DNA of 64,000 nucleotides. It comes from Planococcus halocryophilus. GTDB taxonomy: Bacteria > Bacillota > Bacilli > Bacillales_A > Planococcaceae. Below are positions 27,068 through 36,156 of the stretch, piece after piece. The first letter of the stretch is position 1. Each line of letters begins with the position of its first letter. A program made the translations under genes and the position numbers. The stretch lies in assembly GCF_001687585.2 (NCBI RefSeq), contig NZ_CP016537.2:2824001-2888000 (forward strand). The letters are read 5' to 3'. The notes below the pieces were generated by a model that was given only the letters and a program-made list of their open reading frames with translations, made no database searches and had not been told where the DNA came from.

Positions 27068-27979
27068 ATGCCCAAGTTCAATCGTTCCGTATTATTGTAT
27101 AACGGCAATGCAGGACAGTCTACGGTAGACTCTGTTTTAAGACTAGCCGTTCCACACATTGCACAAGCATCGCATTCACTCGAAATTATTCAAACCGCTT
27201 CACCAGAAGAATTCGAGCGTGCTTGTCAAATCGCTGCAATGGATGCAGACATTCTATTTATCGCAGGCGGCGATGGAACCGTCCATTCCGCAGTCCGGGC
27301 TTTAGCTGAGATTGCTGACCCTGCTCCGATTGCCATATTACCAAGTGGTACAGCCAATGATTTTGCGCGCACTTTGGATATTCCACTAAATTTAGATTTA
27401 GCAGCGCCAGCACTGATAAATGGCGATATTAAAAAAATTGATACCGGAAAAATTAACGGCGGTTCATTTCTCAATTTTGCAGGAATCGGTGTAATTACTG
27501 ATGCTTCTTCTAATATCGATCCTACGTTAAAAGAACGCTACGGAAAAATCAGTTATTTTATGAGTGCATTGCAATCGATGCGGCAAGCCACTCCGTTTTC
27601 AGTCGATTTGAAAATTGACGGTATTAGCTATGCAGAAGAAGGTGTACTCGTGTTAGTCATGAACGGAAAGTCAATCGGAACCCATAATTTCCCAATGGCA
27701 ACAATCGACCCAGCAGACGGCTTACTCGATTTATTTGTTATTCAAACTTCCTCTTTAGCAGCCATACGGGAATGGTTTTCACTCGCTCAACCTGAAGTGG
27801 TGACTGAAGAATTGGAGCATATTACGCATTATCAAGGTCAGTCTATCTCCATTAAAACGAAAGAGAAGTTAGATGTAGATACCGATGGCGAAATCTATTT
27901 AAAAACGCCACTCGATATAGAAATACAGCCTGGTAGTTTGAAAATGTTGATTCCTAAACAACCTGAAGATTTTATTTAA
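27068..27979 (+). CDS. YegS/DgkB-type lipid kinase
   Basis: A 303-residue soluble protein of the diacylglycerol kinase catalytic family (YegS/Rv2252/BmrU). The N-terminus LLYNGNAGQ matches the family's NPxSG-type loop. GGDGTVHSAVRAL is the ATP-binding motif and LPSGTANDFARTL is the second conserved motif. DgkB-type enzymes phosphorylate diacylglycerol to recycle lipid precursors. ACAGGAGGACAGCAGAC precedes the ATG. It is monocistronic, ending in a bidirectional terminator. Whether the lipid is diacylglycerol or another lipid cannot be told. Confidence 0.9.
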   Translation: MPKFNRSVLLYNGNAGQSTVDSVLRLAVPHIAQASHSLEIIQTASPEEFERACQIAAMDADILFIAGGDGTVHSAVRALAEIADPAPIAILPSGTANDFARTLDIPLNLDLAAPALINGDIKKIDTGKINGGSFLNFAGIGVITDASSNIDPTLKERYGKISYFMSALQSMRQATPFSVDLKIDGISYAEEGVLVLVMNGKSIGTHNFPMATIDPADGLLDLFVIQTSSLAAIREWFSLAQPEVVTEELEHITHYQGQSISIKTKEKLDVDTDGEIYLKTPLDIEIQPGSLKMLIPKQPEDFI

Positions 27980-27983
27980 CCAT

Positions 27984-28016
27984 AAAAGGACGGTCCCTAA
28001 AGGAACCGCCCTTTTA
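27984..28016. terminator. bidirectional terminator
   Basis: AAAAGG-CGGT-CC pairs with GG-ACCG-CCTTTT with two internal mismatches. It lies between the convergent lipid kinase and lysine dehydrogenase genes. Confidence 0.8.
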
Positions 28017-28041
28017 TAATTAATCTACTCAGTCGAATTTT

Positions 28042-29208
28042 TTAACTTTGAAAAGCTGATCGGTGAATAGTCTCTTTAATCTCAACTCCACGTTTCGCCA
28101 TTTCTGCAATATATTCTTCTCCGGGCACAATCATCTCAGGAGGATAGGCTCCTCGCTTATCGATAATCCCCTTACCAATCATTTGCGCTACTACGGAAAT
28201 GGTATAAGCTGTCGCACGCGCCATCGCAGTAACACCTGTTTCTTGGTCTTTTATCGTCACCATATTGTATTCGTACGTAACTTCCTCTCCCGCCTTCACA
28301 CCTGACACCATCACTCGTAAAACAACAGCGTCTTGTTTATCCCCAAGTTCGGTTATTGGCTCAAGTACAGCTTTTAAGACCGCCCGAAGATTTACTTCTC
28401 GATTATCGACTGTCACTGTTTTTGTTCGATCTGTCAGACCTAGTTCCACCAATAATTTAAATTTCTCAGCATGTCCTTTATAACGTAGAGTTTTGTATTC
28501 CAATGAATTGATGTCACTAAATGTTTCCGTTAACGTCGATGTTCCTCCAGAAGTATGAAAAGCTTCTAGTTCCCCAAAATCTTCAAATTGTATATGTTCA
28601 ATTTCAGATAAAGATTCAACTTCGAGCAGCTTTCCGTCACGAATAACATGCGATTTGTCGGTATAATGATCAAACACCCCTTCTAATGAAAAGACATGAT
28701 TGTATTCTAGTGGAGGTTCAGGATGAACCGGAATGCCCCCAACAAACAAGCGAATATCTGACACTTGGTCAAGTTTACTTGCACCGTATCCAGTCAAAAT
28801 GTTGATCATCCCGGGTGCTACTCCTAAATCAGGGATGAGTGTCACACCTTTTTTCTGCGCTTCTTCGTGCATTTCAAGTACTGCGTCTGTGGCTCCACCA
28901 ATGTGGCCACCTAAATCGACCGAATGCACTCCACATGAAAGTGCAGTAGCCGCCACTCTTTCATTAAATGTGTAAAATAATGCATTGATGACAATATCTC
29001 CTTTTGAAATTGCTGCTGCTAACGCCTCATTATCACTGGCGTCTAACTCTAAAACTTCTAACTTACTATTGCCTAGCTTATCTTTGAAAAGCATCGTTTG
29101 ATCTTTGTTGCGATCGGCTAAAAAGACCTTTTCAACAGCTTCATCAGCAACTAAGTCTCTAGCTGCTTGTTTCCCCATTAACCCTGCACCTAATACGACG
29201 ATTTTCAT
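28042..29208 (-). CDS. lysDH: L-lysine 6-dehydrogenase (saccharopine dehydrogenase family)
   Basis: A 388-residue enzyme with an N-terminal Rossmann fold (GAGLMG at residues 7-12) and a saccharopine-dehydrogenase-like C-terminal domain. Long stretches match what I know of the Geobacillus lysine 6-dehydrogenase: [41 protein letters not shown] and YPPEMIVPG. It should oxidatively deaminate the epsilon-amino group of L-lysine with NAD to give allysine (in equilibrium with piperideine-6-carboxylate). It follows the aldehyde dehydrogenase gene by 18 bases, with AAGGGGATGAGGAA before the ATG. The pair makes a short lysine-to-aminoadipate route. A plain saccharopine reductase is less likely. Confidence 0.87.
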   Translation of the reverse strand: MKIVVLGAGLMGKQAARDLVADEAVEKVFLADRNKDQTMLFKDKLGNSKLEVLELDASDNEALAAAISKGDIVINALFYTFNERVAATALSCGVHSVDLGGHIGGATDAVLEMHEEAQKKGVTLIPDLGVAPGMINILTGYGASKLDQVSDIRLFVGGIPVHPEPPLEYNHVFSLEGVFDHYTDKSHVIRDGKLLEVESLSEIEHIQFEDFGELEAFHTSGGTSTLTETFSDINSLEYKTLRYKGHAEKFKLLVELGLTDRTKTVTVDNREVNLRAVLKAVLEPITELGDKQDAVVLRVMVSGVKAGEEVTYEYNMVTIKDQETGVTAMARATAYTISVVAQMIGKGIIDKRGAYPPEMIVPGEEYIAEMAKRGVEIKETIHRSAFQS

Positions 29209-29226
29209 TTCCTCATCCCCTTTCTA

Positions 29227-30708
29227 TCATGTTTCGTTATCGATTTGAGCACGTTGCAATTTCCCACTGTAATCAACATATACACTTTTCCATTCAGTAA
29301 AGACATCTAATGCTGCAACTCCTGAATCGCGATGGCCATTTCCTGTCCCTTTGGTTCCGCCGAATGGCAAATGAATTTCTGCTCCTGTTGTCCCCGCATT
29401 GATATAGACGATACCCGTATCTAAATCGCGCTGTGCTTTAAATGCACGGTTTACATCTGCCGTATAAATCGAACTGGATAACCCATAAATCACACCATTA
29501 TTCACTTCAATCGCCTCATCTAAACTTGCTACTTCAATAATCGAAACGACTGGACCAAAAATCTCTTCCTGCGCTATGCGCATATTCGGCTGTACATCCG
29601 TAAACAATGTCGGAGCGTAATAGTTTCCTTTATCGTATATGCCACCTGTTAAAATTTCTCCCCCTACCAGTAATGTAGCTCCTTCTTGCTGACCGATTTC
29701 AATATAAGAATGAATTTTTTCGATAGCTTTTCGATTGATAACTGGACCAATTTTAATGTTTTCATCGCTGCCATCTCCAATTGTCAGTGTTTCCATTTTC
29801 GTTAACAATCGTCTTTGAAGCTCTTCTTTAACATCTTTATGCACGATGACCCGGCTACATGCCGTACAACGTTGTCCTGCTGTACCGAATGCACTCCAAA
29901 GAATACCTTCTACAGCCAAATCCAAATCAGCATCTTCCATAACAATAACGGCATTTTTACCGCCCATTTCGAGTGATACTTTTTTCAAATTGCGACCGCC
30001 CGTTTCTGCCACTTTGCGACCGGTTTCGGTTGATCCAGTAAATGAAATCACTCGCACGTCTTTATGTTCTAGAAGTGCGGTTCCAACTTCTGAACCAGCT
30101 CCAAAGACAATATTAGCGACGCCATCTGGAAGACCCACTTCTTCAAAGATTTTCGCCATTTCATAGGCCATCATCGGTGTTTCTGTTGCGGGCTTCCAAA
30201 TAAATGTGTTGCCTCCTACAATTGCCGGAAACGATTTCCATGTTGCAATTGCTACAGGGAAATTCCAAGGCGTGATTAATCCTACTACGCCAATTGGCGA
30301 ACGGATACTCATGGCAAACTTGTCTCCCAGTTCTGATGGTGTCGTTTCACCAAACATTCGCCTTCCTTCTCCAGCCATATAATAAGCCATATCGATTCCT
30401 TCTTGGACTTCGCCACGGCCTTCTTCAATAACTTTACCCATTTCTTTCGTCAATACTTGAGCTAAATGCTCTTTTCGCTCTTTCATCAATCGACCTATTT
30501 CATATAAATAATCGGCGCGTTTTGGCGCTGGTACTTTCGCCCATTTTTTCTGTGCGATTACTGCAGCTTTCACAGCTAAATCAACATCTTGTGCTGTAGA
30601 CATTCGGACTTTTGCTAGCTCATCTCCATTTGCCGGATTCAAAACAGGTCTAAATTCCGCCTGTTCTGTTTGTTGCCATTGGCCATTCACAAAATTAGTT
30701 AATTTCAT
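29227..30708 (-). CDS. aldehyde dehydrogenase, probably for aminoadipate semialdehyde
   Basis: A 493-residue NAD(P)-dependent aldehyde dehydrogenase. Visible are the N-anchor motif ITPWNFPVAIATWK, the cofactor loop FTGSTETGRKVAE, the catalytic Glu in LEMGGKNA, and the catalytic Cys in GQRCTACSR. Its position directly upstream of lysine 6-dehydrogenase in one operon suggests it oxidises allysine/piperideine-6-carboxylate to 2-aminoadipate; that substrate is inference. Three in-frame ATGs lie near the start, and AAAGGGG is best spaced for the one at 30708. A perfect cre match lies 30 bases upstream of the start codon, so carbon catabolite control is likely. Confidence 0.9.
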   Translation of the reverse strand: MKLTNFVNGQWQQTEQAEFRPVLNPANGDELAKVRMSTAQDVDLAVKAAVIAQKKWAKVPAPKRADYLYEIGRLMKERKEHLAQVLTKEMGKVIEEGRGEVQEGIDMAYYMAGEGRRMFGETTPSELGDKFAMSIRSPIGVVGLITPWNFPVAIATWKSFPAIVGGNTFIWKPATETPMMAYEMAKIFEEVGLPDGVANIVFGAGSEVGTALLEHKDVRVISFTGSTETGRKVAETGGRNLKKVSLEMGGKNAVIVMEDADLDLAVEGILWSAFGTAGQRCTACSRVIVHKDVKEELQRRLLTKMETLTIGDGSDENIKIGPVINRKAIEKIHSYIEIGQQEGATLLVGGEILTGGIYDKGNYYAPTLFTDVQPNMRIAQEEIFGPVVSIIEVASLDEAIEVNNGVIYGLSSSIYTADVNRAFKAQRDLDTGIVYINAGTTGAEIHLPFGGTKGTGNGHRDSGVAALDVFTEWKSVYVDYSGKLQRAQIDNET

Positions 30709-30737
30709 CGTCATTGCCCCTTTCATGTGCTAGCTTT

Positions 30738-30751
30738 TGATAACGCTTTCA
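30738..30751 (-). promoter_or_regulatory. cre site (CcpA) upstream of the lysine catabolic operon
   Basis: On the minus strand TGAAAGCGTTATCA fits the cre consensus TGWAANCGNTNWCA at every position. It lies 30 bases before the aldehyde dehydrogenase start codon, downstream of or overlapping the promoter, where CcpA binding would repress. Confidence 0.7.
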
Positions 30752-30915
30752 CCTTCATTATTTCATAGTTTTCTAGAAAATAGTAGGAGATATCTGAAAT
30801 TTCTGCATTTTACTATTAGAATACTCAATTTATATAGAAAAATAATTTTTTAGTTGATTCACTAACTTTAAATAAGACAAAAACAATACATTTTAACGTC
30901 TTTTTCACTAAACTA

Positions 30916-30946
30916 TTGACACTAACGGTGCGTTATAGTGTATTTT
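30916..30946 (+). promoter_or_regulatory. MerR-type promoter with 19-bp spacer and internal operator
   Basis: TTGACA (30916-30921) and TATTTT (30941-30946) are 19 bases apart. The spacer holds an imperfect dyad (ACACTAACG and CGTTATAGTGT arms around GTG). The long spacer with a centred dyad is the hallmark of promoters activated by MerR proteins, here probably autoregulation of the downstream gene. Confidence 0.7.
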
Positions 30947-30965
30947 AAAGAGAGAGGTGATTAGA

Positions 30966-31826
30966 TTGTACAAAGTACAAGAAGTAGCAAAAATAGCGGG
31001 GGTCAGTGTTCGGACTCTCCACCACTACGACAGCATTGGTTTATTAAAACCTTCAAATATTGGAACAAACCGATATCGTTATTACAACGGAGAAGACTTG
31101 AAATTGCTTCAACAGATTTTATTCTTAAAAGAATTGAATTTCTCATTAAAGAAAATTCAAGAGCTTGTGGCAGATGGCTTTGATCGTGAATATGCATTAT
31201 CGCAGCATATCGACTTATTGGTACAAAAACAGCAGCGTATTGAAAAGCTGATCCAAAATGCAGAGCGTACTCAGCAAGAGTTACAAGGTTTTGAAAGTTT
31301 GACAGACCAAGAACGTTTTTCAGCTTTTGCTAGCAGTAAAACCGAAGATTTAATGGAAAAATACCAAAAACCTGAAGTAAGTTCTATTACAGTGCCTCTT
31401 GAACTGCAAAAAGATACTTCTTTTGCAACTGCTGAAACTCATCAGGAATCAGCAGTCGCTGTTGCCGTTGCGCCCGTTGAAACAGTTATATCTGAAGAAA
31501 TTTTGTCAGCAACAAGCGAACCAGTAGTAGAAAAAGAAGAGGAAGATTTAGAAGAAATCAATCGTGAAGGGGATCGCATTTATAATACGGTCGCTAGCTT
31601 AATGCATTTGCCTCCGCAAATAGCGGCAGTTCAACAAGAAATGAAAGCTTATTATACTTTGTTAAACCGTTTTTACGAATGTTCACCAAAAATGTTCCGT
31701 GGACTGGGTGATTTGTACGCCTCAGATAGCCGCTTTGCAAGCAATATCGATCAACATGGACAAGGCTTAGCAAAATACTTAAAAGACGCCATGTACGTCT
31801 ATGCTGAAGGTTTGCAAGATGCTTGA
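30966..31826 (+). CDS. MerR family regulator with TipAS-like effector domain
   Basis: A 286-residue protein: winged helix-turn-helix (about 1-70; YKVQEVAKIAGVSVRTLHHY), dimerisation coiled coil (about 75-115), an unusual acidic, Ala/Val/Pro-rich linker (about 125-190), then a TipAS/Mta-type antibiotic-recognition domain (about 195-285; PPQIAAVQQEM, FYECSPKMFRGLGDLYASD). Such proteins activate multidrug-resistance genes on binding a hydrophobic ligand. The start is TTG, with GAGAGAGGTGA five bases upstream; a GTG at 30957 lies inside that ribosome binding site. The stop overlaps the start of a 42-codon zinc-ribbon gene. Confidence 0.87.
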   Translation: MYKVQEVAKIAGVSVRTLHHYDSIGLLKPSNIGTNRYRYYNGEDLKLLQQILFLKELNFSLKKIQELVADGFDREYALSQHIDLLVQKQQRIEKLIQNAERTQQELQGFESLTDQERFSAFASSKTEDLMEKYQKPEVSSITVPLELQKDTSFATAETHQESAVAVAVAPVETVISEEILSATSEPVVEKEEEDLEEINREGDRIYNTVASLMHLPPQIAAVQQEMKAYYTLLNRFYECSPKMFRGLGDLYASDSRFASNIDQHGQGLAKYLKDAMYVYAEGLQDA

Positions 31827-31947
31827 GCTCATTGGACCGTGCAGTAATTGTGGTAAAGACGTTTATTGCCGTGATGGTTTTTTAGATGGGGTTTATGTGG
31901 ACGGAGAACTGGTCTGTTTTGAGTGCCAGGAAGAAGTTGAAAAATAA
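31819..31947 (+). CDS. 42-residue zinc-ribbon-like protein
   Basis: This is a short frame translated as MLELIGPCSNCGKDVYC followed by RDGFLDGVYVDGELVCFEC and QEEVEK. Two Cys-x2-Cys knuckles (C8/C11 and C33/C36, with C17 between) predict one bound zinc. Its ATG overlaps the MerR stop codon by eight bases, so translation is probably coupled and the two are cotranscribed. It is followed by a terminator. I do not recognise a named family; a small partner or modulator of the MerR protein is one possibility. Support comes from the compact Cys spacing, the overlap and the downstream terminator. Confidence 0.72.
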   Translation: MLELIGPCSNCGKDVYCRDGFLDGVYVDGELVCFECQEEVEK

Positions 31948-31962
31948 TTGAATGAAAAAAAG

Positions 31963-31994
31963 AAGGTGTTGGAATAAATCTATTCCAACACCTT
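31963..31994. terminator. bidirectional terminator
   Basis: The stem AAGGTGTTGGAATA/TATTCCAACACCTT has a 4-base loop and a run of seven T on the minus strand. It serves trhO and probably also the MerR operon. Confidence 0.85.
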
Positions 31995-31999
31995 TCGTC

Positions 32000-32962
32000 T
32001 TATACTTCAGTTGTTTCTTTTAATGCATCGAGACGCGCTTGTACTTGCTCTCCCGTTAAACCGTTTTCAAATGCATAACGGTTACGTGGGTGTTCGCGGC
32101 ATTCGTCTGAACATGAACGCATGTATTTATGCTCGTTTTCTTCAGATGTTAAAATTTTCGCATTACATTCCGGGTTTGCACAGTTTACATAACGTTCGCA
32201 AGGTTCGCCTGTAAAATGATCTTTCCCTACAACGACGTGCTCTACTTGGTTTACCGGTACAGCAATACGCTCATCAAAAACGTATAATTGGCCATCCCAT
32301 AGTTCACCTTTCACTTCAGGATCTTTCCCGTAAGTAACGATACCGCCGTGAAGTTGTGAAACATCTTCAAATCCTTCCTTTTTTAGCCAGCCAGAGAATT
32401 TCTCACAACGGATTCCGCCTGTGCAATACGTCAAAATTTTCTTACCTTCAAATTGTTCTTTGTTGTCACGAATCCATTCTGGAAGATCGCGGAAGTTTTC
32501 AATATCAGGACGAACTGCATTACGGAAATGCCCTAGGTCATATTCGTAATCATTTCGTGCATCTAATACAATTGTATCTTGCTCTTGCATTTGTTTATAA
32601 AATTCTTTCGGTTCTAGGTAAGTGCCTGTTAGCTCGTTCGGGTTGATGTCGTCTTCAAGTCCAAGGTGAACGATTTCCTTTTTCGCACGAACGTGCATTT
32701 TTTTAAACGCATGTCCTTCAGCATCATCGATTTTAAAAGAGATGGCTGAGAAGCGCGAATCATTTTTCATCATTTCCATATAAGCTGCGGTTTGTTCGAT
32801 TGTTCCTGAACATGTACCATTGATTCCTTCTTCTGAAACAAGGATACGGCCTTTCAACTCTAACTCTTTGCATGCTGCTAAATGTTCAACTGCAAAAGCT
32901 TCTGGATCTTCAATCGGTGTATATAGATAGTAAAGTAAAACATTGTGTGTATGATTTTGCAT
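32000..32962 (-). CDS. trhO: tRNA uridine(34) hydroxylase (rhodanese family)
   Basis: A 320-residue cytosolic protein of the TrhO/YceA family. The N-terminal acylphosphatase-like domain (about 8-95; [14 protein letters not shown]) is followed by a rhodanese domain (about 125-225) with the active-site Cys180 in [11 protein letters not shown], then a C-terminal Cys-rich tail with CxxxxC-type pairs (CANPEC, CSDEC) resembling a zinc site. TrhO makes 5-hydroxyuridine at the wobble position of tRNA, the precursor of mo5U in Bacillus. It is monocistronic, with AGGAGG before the ATG and a terminator after the stop. Confidence 0.93.
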   Translation of the reverse strand: MQNHTHNVLLYYLYTPIEDPEAFAVEHLAACKELELKGRILVSEEGINGTCSGTIEQTAAYMEMMKNDSRFSAISFKIDDAEGHAFKKMHVRAKKEIVHLGLEDDINPNELTGTYLEPKEFYKQMQEQDTIVLDARNDYEYDLGHFRNAVRPDIENFRDLPEWIRDNKEQFEGKKILTYCTGGIRCEKFSGWLKKEGFEDVSQLHGGIVTYGKDPEVKGELWDGQLYVFDERIAVPVNQVEHVVVGKDHFTGEPCERYVNCANPECNAKILTSEENEHKYMRSCSDECREHPRNRYAFENGLTGEQVQARLDALKETTEV

Positions 32963-33098
32963 GAATCATACCTCCTATTTTCTCTATTTGGTTCTGTTAC
33001 AAAAAAGCAGTAAAAACCTCAATCATTTTATAACAAATAGCAGTAAACTTCAACTCTTGCAAGATAAGAGTGCTTATACACATAGTTTTTATCGCTAA

Positions 33099-33127
33099 AA
33101 AAAGCAGCGATACAACTGCTGCTTTTT
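33099..33127 (-). terminator. terminator of the 2-hydroxyacid dehydrogenase gene
   Basis: AAAAAGCAGC pairs with GCTGCTTTTT. It lies just beyond the minus-strand stop codon, with T-rich sequence following. Confidence 0.8.
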
Positions 33128-33135
33128 GATCTTTA

Positions 33136-34086
33136 TTAGCAAACTCTATTTTTCACTGATTTATTTTCAAAACATGCTTTAATTGCTTCTGCGTTTAATG
33201 CCATCATCTCTAAACGCGTTTGGACAGTAGCACTGCCGATATGCGGTAATACTGTTACATTGGGCAATGTCAGCAATGGATGATCTATAGGCACCGGTTC
33301 TTGTTCAAACACATCCAAACCTGCACCCCAAATCCGCTCTTCTTTTAATGCTTCGTATAAAGCCATTTCATCAACGATACCACCTCTAGCTACGTTAATT
33401 AGGCAAGCACTCTCTTTCATCATCGCCAATTCTTTTGCACCAATCATGCCTTTTGTTTCAGGCGTCAAAGGTGTTAAAATCACAACGTAATCTGAGATCT
33501 TCAACAATTCCTCAAATTCGGCATACCGAACGTCTTCCAAATTTCTCCGCGTCCGATTGTGATACAAGATGTCCATCCCGAATCCTTTGGCACGCCGAGC
33601 TACAGCTTCACCAATGCGACCCATCCCGATAATTCCAAGCGTAGCTCCACCCACATTTTGGCCTGTCATACCCATTGGCGTCCATGACTGCCATTTTCCT
33701 GAGCGAACTGTTTTTTCTGCTTCTATCACTCTTCGAGCAGTGGCCAATAATAAGGCAAATGTTAAATCTGCAGTCGATTCCGTTAACACTTCGGGTGTAT
33801 TTGTAACCGTCACACCATGTTTGTGTGCGGCTTCTAGATCGATATTATTGTAGCCAACAGCTAAATTACTAACAATTTTCAAGTTAGGGGCGGCTTCAAA
33901 AACCTCGCTATCCACTCGATCAGACAACATGGTCCAAAGTGCATGCGCTTCTTTTGCTTCTTCAAGCAATTTCTCACGCGGAGCAGGTGTATTTTCTTCC
34001 GGCCACATTCGAACTTCGTATTGTTCTTTTAATTCGGCTACTGCTTGATCTGGTAACTTTTGAGTAATGAATACAATTGGCTTCAT
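33136..34086 (-). CDS. D-2-hydroxyacid dehydrogenase (glyoxylate/glycerate type)
   Basis: A 316-residue NAD(P)-dependent enzyme: a split substrate domain (about 1-100 and 285-316) around a Rossmann domain with GIIGMGRIG. Catalytic residues are in place: Arg in NVARGGIVDE, Glu in the DVFEQEPVP region and His in LPHIGSAT. It resembles glyoxylate reductases/D-glycerate dehydrogenases more than SerA, because there is no C-terminal ACT domain. It should interconvert glyoxylate or hydroxypyruvate with glycolate or D-glycerate. GGAGG lies six bases before the ATG at 34086; the earlier in-frame ATGs fit poorly. Confidence 0.9.
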   Translation of the reverse strand: MKPIVFITQKLPDQAVAELKEQYEVRMWPEENTPAPREKLLEEAKEAHALWTMLSDRVDSEVFEAAPNLKIVSNLAVGYNNIDLEAAHKHGVTVTNTPEVLTESTADLTFALLLATARRVIEAEKTVRSGKWQSWTPMGMTGQNVGGATLGIIGMGRIGEAVARRAKGFGMDILYHNRTRRNLEDVRYAEFEELLKISDYVVILTPLTPETKGMIGAKELAMMKESACLINVARGGIVDEMALYEALKEERIWGAGLDVFEQEPVPIDHPLLTLPNVTVLPHIGSATVQTRLEMMALNAEAIKACFENKSVKNRVC

Positions 34087-34130
34087 AACCATCCTCCGTC
34101 CATTATTGTTACACAATTATAACAATTAAA

Positions 34131-34158
34131 AAAACTGCCGGCAATTGCCAGCAGTTTT
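34131..34158 (-). terminator. terminator of the metallophosphoesterase-DedA operon
   Basis: AAAACTGC-GGCA pairs with TGCC-GCAGTTTT, followed on the minus strand by TTTTTTT. Confidence 0.82.
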
Positions 34159-34773
34159 CTACTCGTTACTTGATCTTGTTTTCCTAATGTAATACCAAAC
34201 AGCTGCTATAACGCTTAATGCGATTAAGACATAAACTGCATTCGAATAAAGCGATAATTGGCGCATAATTTGCTGTCGGTTATCACCTACTGCTTCACCG
34301 ACAAACACCAATACCGTATTCCATAGTAAGGTTCCGAGTGTAGTAAAAGTAATAAAAATCCATACTTTCATATTCGACATTCCTGCTGGAATCGAAATCA
34401 AACTGCGTACTAACGGAACTAACCTTCCGAAAAACACCGTCCAAACACCAAAACGGTCGAACCAACTATCAGCTTTATGTATATCTTCTTTTTTCACGCG
34501 CAGCCAATTGCCATACTTATCAATAATTTTCTCCAGCCGTTTTACATCCACAAGTAATCCAACGCCATACAACATCATCGCTCCACTCACAGAGCCGGCC
34601 GTTGAAGCTGCTATTACTCCTGGTATGGTCATGGTCGTAGTGGTTGTCATAAATCCGCCGACCGTCAAAACCACTTCTGAAGGAATCGGCGGAAATATAT
34701 TTTCTAACAGAATGAGAAAAAAGATACCAAAATAGCCATAATCGGACATGACCAAAGTAATCCACTCTTCCAT
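34159..34773 (-). CDS. DedA family (SNARE-associated type) membrane protein
   Basis: A 204-residue protein with about five membrane segments. The re-entrant first motif ENIFPPIPSEVVL and the second FGRLVPLVRSLISIPAGMSNM, with its conserved Arg residues, are the two hallmark DedA stretches. DedA-superfamily members flip undecaprenyl phosphate or phosphatidylethanolamine or support membrane potential; the closest subfamily is not resolved here. It sits 14 bases after the metallophosphoesterase gene and ends at a terminator, so it is the last gene of a two-gene operon. Confidence 0.9.
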   Translation of the reverse strand: MEEWITLVMSDYGYFGIFFLILLENIFPPIPSEVVLTVGGFMTTTTTMTIPGVIAASTAGSVSGAMMLYGVGLLVDVKRLEKIIDKYGNWLRVKKEDIHKADSWFDRFGVWTVFFGRLVPLVRSLISIPAGMSNMKVWIFITFTTLGTLLWNTVLVFVGEAVGDNRQQIMRQLSLYSNAVYVLIALSVIAAVWYYIRKTRSSNE

Positions 34774-34787
34774 CTAAACACTCCTTT

Positions 34788-35876
34788 TTAAGTTGGTGAT
34801 CGAAAATTCATTGTGACCGACCATAATTCTGAGCGACTCCCGATACGAAGTGGAGGTCCCCAAAAACCAAATCCAGAAGACACAAGAAAATGCGTACCTC
34901 TTACTAAACGATACCCATAATCGACTTCAAACATTCGCTTTGTCAATAAATGATTGGGCCACATTTGTCCTTTATGCGTATGACCGGATAGATGAAAATC
35001 TACCCCTAGTTCACTCGGCGTTTTTAAATCGCCCGGGGTATGGTCCATCACAATCCATGGCAATTTATTTTCTTCCGGTTTTAGCTGTGCTAATGAAAGT
35101 CGGTTATTGTTTGTACGATCTTCACGCCCTGTTAAATAAAAACGATCCGCAACCAAAACTGTTTCATCTTTCAATATTTTCACACCGGACTTTTCCATTA
35201 ACTTCACCAATAACGGAATTTTTTTACCATAATACTCATGGTTTCCTAAAACACCATAAATACCAAGAGAAGGCCTTAATTGTTCCATCACTTCAGACAT
35301 ACCATACCGTGCATACCAAACCGGATCATCGTCCACCAAATCGCCTGCCAAAAGGACAACATCCGGATCAAGTGCGTTAGTCATATCAACAAATCGCCGT
35401 AAGTGTCTTTTCCCCGATAAAAACCCTAAGTGAAAATCCGAACCAATCACTAGATGAAGTGGTTCGGAATCTTGCCCTTCTACTGTGAGCTCTAACTCAC
35501 GAACAACTGGACTGTATGCAAAATATGTTCCCACTATGAATATCACTAGTAAAATGAGTGCTGTTGCCAATCCTATAAAAAACACATCATTTTTAGTTTC
35601 TACTAGTAATGCAGCGATATTCGCCAATGGAATCAATAAAAGAGCGTATTGTAAAAATGCAAACCAATAAGAACCGAGCACCGTAAACCCTAGCCATTTA
35701 TGACCAATTCTACCAATGACATAACTATACGCAATCACCAACCACAAAATTGCAAATAACCACGGATTCATACTTTCTATAAAACTTGTGAACCAGACAT
35801 ATGTAGCCCACCCCAAATAGGCAACTAGTGCTGTATAAATTAATAACGTACTGCCTATCCCCATAACTACCTTCAT
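34788..35876 (-). CDS. membrane-anchored calcineurin-like metallophosphoesterase
   Basis: A 362-residue protein with four or five transmembrane helices (about 5-135) followed by a cytosolic or external phosphoesterase domain (about 140-355). The five metal-binding motifs are visible: GSDFHLGF, AGDLVDD, GNHEYYG, MDHTPG and SGHTHKGQ. It resembles the YkuE/YaeI group, which may act on membrane lipids. The adjacent DedA gene also suggests a membrane lipid role (inference). AAGAAGAGGCG precedes the ATG. Confidence 0.9.
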   Translation of the reverse strand: MKVVMGIGSTLLIYTALVAYLGWATYVWFTSFIESMNPWLFAILWLVIAYSYVIGRIGHKWLGFTVLGSYWFAFLQYALLLIPLANIAALLVETKNDVFFIGLATALILLVIFIVGTYFAYSPVVRELELTVEGQDSEPLHLVIGSDFHLGFLSGKRHLRRFVDMTNALDPDVVLLAGDLVDDDPVWYARYGMSEVMEQLRPSLGIYGVLGNHEYYGKKIPLLVKLMEKSGVKILKDETVLVADRFYLTGREDRTNNNRLSLAQLKPEENKLPWIVMDHTPGDLKTPSELGVDFHLSGHTHKGQMWPNHLLTKRMFEVDYGYRLVRGTHFLVSSGFGFWGPPLRIGSRSELWSVTMNFRSPT

Positions 35877-36061
35877 AAAAACGCCTCTTCTTTCATTAAA
35901 ATACCTCTTCTATTGAAGGACATTTTTTTCCATGTCATAAAAAATAGTATAGCATTTCAATTCACAACCTTCGCAATTGAACTCTTTTTCACTCTATAAG
36001 TGTCCAGGTACAACTTTCTCACTTACCCGATTCATCCGAACATTCATTTTTCACCCTTTCC

Positions 36062-36156
36062 AAGTGCTGACGCGCCAGCGGACGAAGCGGAGCTAGAAGA
36101 CAAGCGTTCTTTGCTTGGCTTCTGGCGGGAGCTCTGTCCCAAGCGGCCGGCACGAC
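36062..36156. repeat. GC-rich nested-hairpin intergenic element
   Basis: Within the 480-base gap before the lia operon, this block is much richer in GC than its flanks and folds as nested stems: GTGC (36064) with GCAC (36150), CGCCAG (36073) with CTGGCG (36122), and a central GAAG-CAAGC/GCTTG-CTTC hairpin (36096-36122). The rest of the gap (35877-36061 and 36157-36282) shows no gene or clear signal, apart from a second short GACGCG-like segment near 36210. Confidence 0.55.
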
